DNA of 64,000 nucleotides from Lyophyllum atratum. Lineage: Eukaryota > Basidiomycota > Agaricomycetes > Agaricales > Lyophyllaceae. The DNA lies in contig JACGCN010000006.1 in the NCBI GenBank assembly GCA_014905825.1, positions 372,001-436,000 of the forward strand, in the 5' to 3' direction. The translations under genes and the position numbers were made by a program. Positions within the stretch are counted from its first letter, which is position 1. Each line of letters starts with the position of its first letter. Below, one piece after another: positions 56,092 through 64,000 of this stretch. A model generated the notes under the pieces. The model was not told the DNA's origin. It made no database searches and saw only the letters and a program-made list of their open reading frames with translations.

Positions 56092-58560
56092 ATGGCCTCC
56101 AATGCCCCCAACCCGTCTCCGCCAGCGTCCTCTACTGGTCGCCGTCGCAAACTACGGCGTCGGTTCTCCTCAGTCTCACCTAGTGCTACTGGATGGAGTC
56201 ACAACCCACCCCAGTCCATGACTTCGGCGGGGAATATCGCAAGACGTCGCGGACGACCGGGATCTATTAGCCCTCCCTCTACTTCCCTGGGGATCTCTCA
56301 CCGTCTGTTACGCCGAGCGGAAGAGTCTGACATGGAAGACAGTTTCGATCAGCACTCAGAGTCAATCCGTTCGGCTCCTTCTCATCGACACATGTACATC
56401 AAGGAGGAGGAACTTGAACGGAAGGTACCTTTGGTCTACTCGTCGCTCCCGCCTACTCCCATCTCTGCTTCACCTATGCCTCGTCCATTCGACGACGAGC
56501 CACTTTTGTCACCGACATTCCAAGCAGAACTCGACGAAGAGACGAAGTACAAGCCCGCCCCTCCTTTCTCATTGTGGGACTACCTGCGGGAGGAACTCCT
56601 TGCCACCGACTTCGATTCTCATCAGGAACTCAAATGGGAGCGAGTGAGCAACTTCTTGAGTATCCCCCTCGCCATGGAGAAGGTATGACACCCACTGATA
56701 CAACAAAACACGGAACTCACGCGTCCAAAGATTATCGGCTTTGGTTTCATCGTATGCCTTGACTCTTTTCTGTACACGTTCACGATCTTGCCCATTCGGT
56801 TTACGTTTGCGCTTTTTCGATTCGTGACAAACATGCTTCGTTCGAAACCACCTCCGTTACCGCCGTCGCAAAAGGCCGATCTTCTCCGTGCTCTCTTGCT
56901 TATTATCTCTGTCTTCATACTAAATCCCCTGACGGACGCGAGCAAAATCTATCACACTATCCGCGGGCAAGACACCATCAAACTGTATGTCATCTTCAAT
57001 GCCTTAGAAGTACGCTATATTTTTCTACATACGCATTCTTAGCCGAAGAAGGTGTAGCTAATGCTTGTACTCTAGATTGGCGACCGTCTCTGTGCATCTA
57101 TAGGGCAGGATATCCTTGATTGTCTATTCTCGAGGTCTACACTAGAGCCTTTATCGCATAGAATGCCACTCTCGACACATACCATCCGTCCCTTCCTATT
57201 CTTCACCCTTGCGACCCTATACAATGGTTGGTCCCCCTCTCCTTTCTTGAACTCGACCGACTGAAACGCAATCGAACCAGTGGCGCACGCTCTCGTCATG
57301 GTATATCAGTTGATAGCTCTTAACGTCGCGATCAACTCGTATGATCACGCGTTACTGACTCTTCTGGTCTCGAATCAGTTCGTCGAAATAAAGGGAAGCG
57401 TCTTCAAGAAGTTTGAGAAGGACAGTCTTTTCCAAATCACTTGTGCAGGTATGTACTTTCGCCTTGCGAATACACATCTTCCTCACTTCAACAATCAGAC
57501 ATCGTCGAACGCTTCACACTCGCCCTGATGTTAACCGTCGTCGCCTTCCGTAATCTTATAGAGCTTAGCGGGTCCGAGTTTGACTTCTCGGAAGGACTCG
57601 TCCTCCCGAGGAGTTTCGGATGGTTTCGAGGGAACAATGTCCTGTGGACAATCTCATACGTATGTCTCGGATTCTCATTCACGCCATAGCTCTACCTAAC
57701 GATCCTTAAGCCGGTGTTGACTGTGATGATTTCGGAGATGCTGGTGGACTGGCTCAAACATGCTTTCATCACCAAATTCAACCACATCCGGCCCTCGGTG
57801 TATGAACGGTACACCGATGTGCTATGTCGTGACTTGGCTAGTGGGAGCGCCGTGGGTAGACGGGGTGCACGTAAGGTATCTTCTAGCGTCTTTCTTAAAC
57901 CTATCATGAGACGGCATATTGATTTCAGCTCTCGTAGCATACTTATGTAGACCAGTCACCGCTCGTTGCACGTAGATTGGGATTTGCGTCTCTTCCCCTT
58001 GCAGTGCTAGCCATCCTGATCGGCTCCCAGTCCATCAACCTCATGTTCGCCGTTCACTCAGACTCTTCATCATTCTGGACGGTTCCTTCCCTTTCGAATG
58101 CAGAGATCGTCCACTACCTGACTTGGGCGATCATGGGCTTCTTATTCTGGATCTGGTACGTCTAGAGATCGCAAACGTGGTTACTGAGGTTTGACCGCAT
58201 CCTTTTAGCTTTCTTGTGATAAAGGTGATACTAGGCGTCAATCTAGTCAGCTATGCGTCGAGGAGGCGGGCGGGGATGGAGGCGCGCGAGGCAGCGGACG
58301 TCGTCAATAATTTCGGACGAGATCCAATAGGAGAAGGAAAAGAGGAACAAGTGCGTCTTTCGAAAATTCTCCCCATGCACACACAACCTAATCCCTTGCA
58401 GGTGTATAATAAGAAGCTGAAAAGTCTCTTGGACAATGAAGAGGACGATGCGCCGCGGACGGCGGAGATTGGAGAGAACAAGGCGGGGCAGGGGGGGAAA
58501 CGGGGGAGGGTGAGGTTGGAGGATCTGACGAGGTATACTATGGTTAAACGGATTTGGTAG
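56092..58560 (+). CDS. TAPT1/Emp65-family multi-span membrane protein
   Basis: Nine exons: 56092-56682, 56731-57009, 57076-57226, 57281-57448, 57499-57659, 57711-57875, 57938-58155, 58209-58350, 58402-58560 (677 aa). An N-terminal disordered Ser/Pro/Arg-rich region of about 150 residues precedes FSLWDYLREELLATDFDS and ERVSNFLSIPLAMEKI, the entry of the TAPT1 domain (DUF747). Later conserved pieces are DRLCASIGQDILDCLFS, NQFVEIKGSVFKKFEKDSLF and VDWLKHAFITKFN. Hydrophobic stretches indicate about six to eight membrane spans. Yeast Emp65 sits in the ER with SLP1; vertebrate TAPT1 is linked to cilia, which this fungus is unlikely to have. Confidence 0.92.
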
Positions 58561-58628
58561 TTCGGAATCTTGGATCCTATATTATTCCATTTTTTTATCG
58601 TCGCGCGCTGCGTGGTATCAATATAGTA

Positions 58629-59908
58629 TTTTTTTTTTTTTTTTTTTTTTTACATCCATATATTTATCGACCTGCGGGCGGAGCCCATGTCGGTCCTAGA
58701 CTACGCAATACAAACTGGTAGACTGCCCTGTGTCCCCAGATCCTGCACCTGCTGAGTGTTGCGAGTGAACTCATTGACGGGCCATCTCGATGCCCCCCAA
58801 CGGCCCAGGACCCCCGGTCCTGTTTTACTCGCCCATACTCTGACGTGTGAGGTGTACCGTTTCCGACGCCTCGTGGTTTTCGCGTTCGTTGTTGATTTTC
58901 GACGGTGTGCTCGGCCCCCGAGGGGGTCTTGCACGGATGTGGAATACCGTCAAACGGTAGCTGCAGGAGAGAAAATGTAAGTAAAAGACCATCGGCCGAC
59001 TGATCCGGCTCTGGATTCAAACCCATCTCCTCCTCCGTGTCCCTGCCCTTTCAAACTTCCCATCCGAGCGCGAGCGAGAAAATAAGGGGGGGTGGTTGGC
59101 GTCAGACGCCGGGGTTTTCCATATCGTCCATGTCGTAGTCTTCGCCCCATTCGTATATCGGGTCGGGATCTGGGCGATCCTGGTTATCAAGTTCGCGTAA
59201 ATGGGAGGGAGATACGTCACCGAATGTGTCTTTGAGCCGCTCCGTGTCATTTACATAGTCAAGCAGTGCAATGACTCCATCCCTCGTCCCGAAAAGGACT
59301 TCGTACGCGTATGCGTCGCGGCCGAGAGCTGTAGTGAGTTTTATCCTTGCGTGCTGGTGGTGTTGGCAGTCGAAGAGGTAATGCTTCATGGTTTCGTCAG
59401 TACCCGGGCAATGTGGGCAGTGAGGGGAGTCGACGACCGTCAGCGTATGGAGGTGTCGATTGAGGGGGGCGTGGCCCGTCCGAAGTTGGATCATCAGGCT
59501 GTACTGGCGTCTGGAGAACCCACGCGATGTGTTTCGGAAGTCTGTAAAGGGAAAACCCTCGTCGAATTTCTCGTATTTCTTGTACCTCGGGGACTTCGTC
59601 CATTTCGCCTTCCATTTCGCTTTGAGGTGCCTGTTATGGATCTGCCTAAGGGCAGAGACACTCGTCGGGCAGGCTGTACCGTCGCTTTGATGTATAAAGT
59701 GGCTGTAGTTAGCGGCGAGAGGTGATATATAACGGGCTCTCGTTACCGCGCACGTGCAGGGCTCAAACTGGGCCAAATAATGCCGCCCCGTTGGTTGGCG
59801 TGGGCTGGGCGTGGGCTGGTTGCTGCTGCTGGCTGGCCATACGGCTTGGGCTTGCTCGCTCGTTTGGAAAGATTTGTCATCGACCGTCCTGAACCATGTG
59901 TGATCCAT
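58629..59908 (-). mobile_element. 5'-truncated LINE (non-LTR retrotransposon) 3' fragment
   Basis: An open frame at 59908-59102 reads like the end of a fungal non-LTR reverse transcriptase polyprotein: RQIHNRHLKAKWKAKWTKSP, then SRRQYSLMIQLRTGHAPLN, and a zinc-knuckle PHCPHCPGTDETMKHYLFDC. A poly-T run on the plus strand (58629-58651) is the complement of a poly(A) tail at its 3' end. The reverse-transcriptase and endonuclease domains are missing. The 5' boundary is vague (probably about 59750-59900), and I could not find a target-site duplication. Confidence 0.75.
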
Positions 59909-60090
59909 AAATACATTTGGGACGACATATCAAAAATGTTCGGCAAAAACATTGAAATAAAAACATATAGCCGTGTAGAAGCCGGCCTCGTTTGCAAAAA
60001 TATATGTAACGATGATAATAAGCACAAGAAAATCACATTCGACGTGTCTATACAGCAATAACAAGATAAGGACTACAGAAATTACGAAAA
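59909..60090. other. Sequence between LINE and expanded-family gene
   Basis: AT-rich, no gene. May include the insertion flank of the LINE. Confidence 0.3.
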
Positions 60091-62150
60091 TTACTTTTTT
60101 GCCTTTTTGGCGGCCCTAATAGCAAAATCAGTGGTATGAAATGAGAAAGAGCAACAGGCTACGTACTTGTGATTCTCCTTTCCCTTTCCACCAGCCGCGC
60201 GCTTCCCAAGAACGGTGGGAGCGATCGGGTTGCCGTTCGCATCCACCGTTTGTTTTTCCGTTTTCATCGACGGTCAAGGGCACGACGTCTTTTGGAGCCG
60301 GCGCCTTCCGAGTTCGCTGCCCTCGCCCCGACAGAGCGACGTCGCCACCTTCAAGTTCGGAACCGGTGCCGACGGGCGTGGCTGCCGCTTTTGCCACGCG
60401 TTTCTTTCGTGGTGCGGGCTTGGACTTGACCTTCGGCGCTGGCGGCTCTTTTGGAGGGGGCGGGGCTGGTCTCTTCTGTAGGCCGGCAATGAGATCCGAC
60501 CATTCCGTAGAATCGGGCGATGGTGATCGCAGGCGAGGCTCGGATGTCGTGGAATGAGGTGACGATGGTGTCGAGCCTGATTCTAAGCCGTCGTTCTCGT
60601 ACTGCTCGGGTGGGAAAAAGTATGTCGTGCCGTCGGGACATCTAATGGGCGCGAATGGGTATGAGAGCGACGATGGGGAAGGGAACTGGAAAACGGAGGC
60701 TGTAGGCGGGGGCAACATCCCAGCATCATCGGTGGGCGAAGTCGTAGCGGCGGGTGGGCTTGACGGTGACGGTCCAACAGTACCCGATGATGTCGCGAGG
60801 GCAGGGATAATGTTCTTGGGGTCAGGCGGCGAGGGCGCGGGTTGCAAACCAGCGATAGACAGCGTGAGAGAAGAGGGGGCGACTCCTGCATGAATGGGAT
60901 GAAGGGTGGGATCTAGAACTGCGAGCTCCTCTCGTGTGAGGTAAGACCTGGGTGGCCCAGGCTCGGGTGAAGGCGCGGACGTGCCCGACGGTGCGGGTTC
61001 GGGTGAAGGCGTGGACATGCCCGACAGTCCGGGTTCGGGTAACGACATGAGTCCAGGTGCGGCTGATGCAGATGCCACCTTGCCACCCGGAAATGACAGG
61101 GCTCGCGAACTGCAGGTCTCACGCGCTACATTGAAGTCAGAAATCCGAGGGCTGAATACAAAAATCAATTGATTCACTCACAGAAGGCTCCCTGAAGCCA
61201 ATTGCCATAAGGTTGTTGGACAGTCTCCTGATATGTAACATTTGCCTTCTTGTAGGAATGTCCCAACAGGTCCACTCCGTGATGATAACTGAGAGCGAAT
61301 GAGCAAGCATCACATGACGGGTACTCCCACGACGTACAGGACATTGCGGATTTGCCCGCCATTTACGGGATCAGGACCGCCGCCCATAACGGTCCATAAC
61401 CAGCCAGTCTGTCGTCCGAGGGATTCCGTAAACTGATCTATCGTGTCTGGGAGCCTTCTGATAGCTCTGGAGGTTAATGTATCAGCACATGATAGACGTA
61501 AGGAGGAAGTCGCAACGTACTCTGCATACATTTCCGGTGTAGGTTCCACTGCCGTTTTCGTTTTCTGCTTAACTGATGCTGATTTGATAGCTCCGTATAT
61601 ATTTCATCCTTCACGGACTGGGGTTCAACATCGAAGGCCGCCCGGAGTTGGCGCCTAATGAGGCCTATGCTCTTTTTGGCGTCCTCACTGCTACCCTCCT
61701 GAAGTTCGGCCTGGACCCCGGGTTGAACTTTCTCTAGATAGTACTTCTGTGAGTACAGTTCGAGGAGTTGGGGAGCGCGTGTGGCTTTCGAGGTGATCTT
61801 CAATGGCTGGGAACGCTTCTCTGAAACCTTGCCGGATTTAGCGTTATTGTTGAACCACGTCTTTATTTTCTGGTGCTCAAAGGTTAATATATAAACTCAT
61901 GCTCATGGGCGCAAATGCGAACCTTTTTGCGATCAACACAGAGGTCGAACAATGCCGCCGTGTGATCAAGATCAGGGTCCGCCTCCTTAGCCGCATCAGG
62001 AACGGTCTCAGGCCATCGATCAAACCATTCACGCTCGACGCCCGACCAGAACGTGTGTGTGGAATGATTTTTCTGGTGCTCAATGAATGTGTCTAGATAT
62101 GAACGGAGAAATGTTGTTTGCTCGTCATTTGTCCACCTAGGGGGCGCCAT
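60091..62150 (-). pseudogene. Agaricomycete expanded-family gene with a probable frameshift
   Basis: Starts MAPPRWTNDEQTTFLRSYLD at 62150. Exons: 62150-61923, 61869-61521, 61466-61338, 61288-61182, 61125-60167, perhaps plus a short last exon (60111-60091). It has the features of a large family seen throughout Agaricomycetes: FDRWPE, IKTWFNNNAKSGK, a Ser/Lys-rich middle, LGRQTGWLWTVMGGGPDP. A long Pro/Ser-rich disordered C-terminus follows. Within exon 2, the frame after ELSNQ (about 61580) has to change by one base to continue into SVKQKTKTAVEPTPEMYAE, and the exon length agrees with one lost base. No in-frame intron explains it. It is therefore a pseudogene, or a sequence error. The family's function is unknown. 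Confidence 0.6.
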
Positions 62151-62408
62151 CTGGAGGCAAAGAATGAGATAATTTTAACGCATATGGGCCGCCGGGAACT
62201 CACTTTTGGACCCTGAACGCGTTGAACACCGACCTGAACACCGACCTTGGGGCCCTCGATCAGCTCACATGGGCTGTACCGCATGGCGAGCAGCCACCGG
62301 CTAAATCCGATCAACTGTACAGTTAGCTAAAAAAAGATTGAATTTAAATCGAGAGAGATCATCAGATACCGGCAACTCAACCCTTGATCATCTGCCTCGA
62401 TCATCCAC
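62151..62408. other. Short divergent promoter region
   Basis: 258 bp between divergent starts at 62150 and 62409, so regulatory sequence is probably shared. No distinct TATA box. Confidence 0.4.
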
Positions 62409-63179
62409 ATGGCTCAAACCACCCCCATGGCTCAACTTACCCCCAACGGAGGCAATTCTGGCATCACTGTTGCCCAGGTTTTGTCTGCCCTCCAGCATCT
62501 CGGCATCAGCGTGTCGAACGGCGGTACGTGTCAACATCGCTTAAGTCAACCGTTTCCTCATTGGTTTGAATCTAGATGGCGCCTTGCCTTTCGCCCTCGC
62601 CACTGCTGAGAGCTCTGTAGCTGAGGCCGGCAATGGAGCTGCGCCCACGTCTGCCGCACCCGACAGCGGGCACTCTGGTATGTATTATTTTTTCTCATTC
62701 ACTTTACCTTTCTCACTCGATATTCATAGCAGGTCCCACTGTTGCAGCTGGCACCGCCGTCCCTCCTCCAAGCCCAACCGTTCCCAAGTCAGAGGGCATC
62801 AAAGGCATCAAAGGCACCATTTCCTGCCCCCACATCTGCAGGGTGTGTCTGGCGGAGTACAAAGCCGCCCGAGCCGCCACTTCTTCGGCCGCCGCTTCCA
62901 CATCTGCTTCAGTTGGCGGTGATGCCTCTACCCTTTTCGCGGCTCCGGACTCCTACTACGCCGTCGTCGTTGGGCGCTCTGTTGGCGTCTACAAGGGCTG
63001 GTATGTATTACCTTTATATCATCATCTATACTGTCTAATGTTCTATATTTTCAAGGGCCACCGTCAAACCCCTCGTCACTGGCGTCTCCGGCTGGGTTGC
63101 AAAGCGTTGCAACACACGTAGCGATGCCGAAGAATTCTTCGAGGAGGCGCTTGACCACGGGCTCGTCGAGGAGAAGTAA
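62409..63179 (+). CDS. Protein with RNase H1 N-terminal (hybrid-binding)-like domain
   Basis: Four exons: 62409-62523, 62576-62677, 62730-63000, 63056-63179 (203 aa). An Ala/Ser/Pro-rich, disordered N-terminal half includes a Cys-rich spot (CPHICRVC). The C-terminal 50 residues, from YYAVVVGRSVGVYKGW through VTGVSGWVAKR to AEEFFEEAL, fit the RNase H1 N-terminal/caulimovirus VI fold, which grips RNA-DNA hybrids or RNA. No RNase H catalytic domain follows, as is common in basidiomycete proteins of this kind. It faces the expanded-family gene over a shared promoter region. Nucleic-acid binding is inference. Confidence 0.75.
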
Positions 63180-63325
63180 GCGACGCCTCGGGCAATTTCT
63201 TGGTACCGCGCGTTCGCGATGTCGTTATCTCCTGTACCTGTAATATCTACTGCAATCTCATTGTGCCTTGCATGTCCCTCTGGTGTGATGGCAGATACAC
63301 GTAGTCATTACAAACATAGCAAATG
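63180..63325. other. Intergenic sequence between convergent genes
   Basis: No gene; 3' flanks only. Confidence 0.35.
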
Positions 63326-64000
63326 TCATGTTTGATACAAGAGTTGTTTGTCGTGATGGAGGTCCCTAAGACTATGAGGATCAATCAACACTGTACCGTG
63401 CAAGTCCTCCAGCGACCTCAAAACACCCGTGACGTGATTCGACACTTCGTCGGAACGAGTCCACTCCTTCCCAAGCCCTCCTAGCTGTAAAATCTCGGCC
63501 TGGTATCGACGGATGGACGCTTGCAGAGTTGTGATGTGGGTGATGGCGTCGGAGATGCCGGTGTCATCCTTGCTGACAATGTATGCTTGGTATAGTTCCT
63601 CGATGAACTCATACGCACCAGGGCCGACGGCTTTTGTGAGCTTTCTTGCGACGTGTTCGACCCTTTCTGCCCAATATGACATGTGCCTGTCACTACGGAT
63701 TGATTTTGATGAGGTGGATGCATACGCGGTCTGAGTGGGACTATGCATACCGAGGTAAATCCGTGATCTCTAAGTTAGTTGTATGTGCGTTCGTCTTCGT
63801 TGGAGGAACACATCTATAGCCATACATGTAGCTCCCAAAACACATAATAAGAATACCTCGAGCTTACTGATCAGCTTTTTGTCGATATCGTGTGCTGCGT
63901 CGAGCAGAAATGGAGGTTTTGTTCCTAGATCCCGTGTCAGGAAATCCGAAAGAGGTACATGTTATAGCCATTCTCAAGCCTTACCTGTTGTAGCTCCGCT
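63326..64000 (-). CDS. C-terminal part of an unrecognised helical protein (runs off the right edge)
   Basis: Three exons are visible: from the edge (64000) to 63985, 63924-63857, and 63769-63326. Introns 63984-63925 and 63856-63770 keep the frame open. The visible protein reads GTKPPFLLDAAHDIDKKLIS and continues into a charged, mostly helical region (YWAERVEHVARKLTKAVG, YEFIEELYQAYIV, ASIRRYQAEILQLGG). Not recognised. The 5' part lies beyond the window. Confidence 0.55.

Overview
The window is nuclear DNA of a filamentous basidiomycete, most likely an Agaricomycete. Genes are dense and carry many short GT-AG introns (mostly 48-70 nt). The recognisable proteins (Ysh1, Ctf4/Mcl1, Mtf1, Sse1/Hsp110, TAPT1, HIT-finger, HeLo-type NLR, GH43) and the WTNDEQ-type expanded family fit that group. 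Exon structures were worked out by hand from splice signals, reading-frame continuity and remembered family sequence, so ends can be off by a base or an exon.

Layout. 0.3-5.4 kb: a young Ty1/copia element with identical 312-bp LTRs and a perfect 5-bp target duplication. 5.9-9.3 kb: a small basic protein gene divergent from YSH1. 9.5-10.3 kb: a small four-span membrane protein. 12.7-15.8 kb: two tandem secreted GH43-type glycosidases. 16.2-20.4 kb: CTF4/MCL1, convergent with the mitochondrial transcription factor gene MTF1 (20.5-22.0 kb). 23.5-25.0 kb: a membrane-anchored protein with a galactose-binding-like domain. 25.7-28.7 kb: a fungal NLR (HeLo-like bundle, NB-ARC, TPR). 29.6-33.4 kb: a 1085-residue protein ending in what looks like a dead Ulp1/C48 fold. 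34.3-36.4 kb: a Rap1-type Myb protein. 37.6-37.9 kb: a locally duplicated block. 38.5-42.0 kb: a very long disordered protein. 43.2-44.0 kb: a possible degenerate phosphatase-like protein. 44.8-47.3 kb: SSE1. 47.9 kb: an intron-containing tRNA-Asn. 48.1-52.9 kb: two divergent paralogues with a pore-forming-toxin-like plan. 53.2-54.0 kb: HIT-finger protein. 54.3-55.7 kb: O-fucosyltransferase-like type II membrane protein. 56.1-58.6 kb: TAPT1 family. 58.6-59.9 kb: tail of a LINE. 60.1-62.2 kb: an Agaricomycete expanded-family gene carrying a frameshift, divergent from a gene (62.4-63.2 kb) with an RNase H1 hybrid-binding-like domain. 63.3-64.0 kb: a partial gene running off the right edge.

Most genes are independent housekeeping units and no biosynthetic cluster is evident. 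The accessory loci that stand out are the divergent toxin-like pair (same ten-exon plan, including a 13-nt microexon), the HeLo-NLR, and the two proteins that appear to be catalytically dead relatives of enzymes (Ulp1-like and possibly DSP-like).
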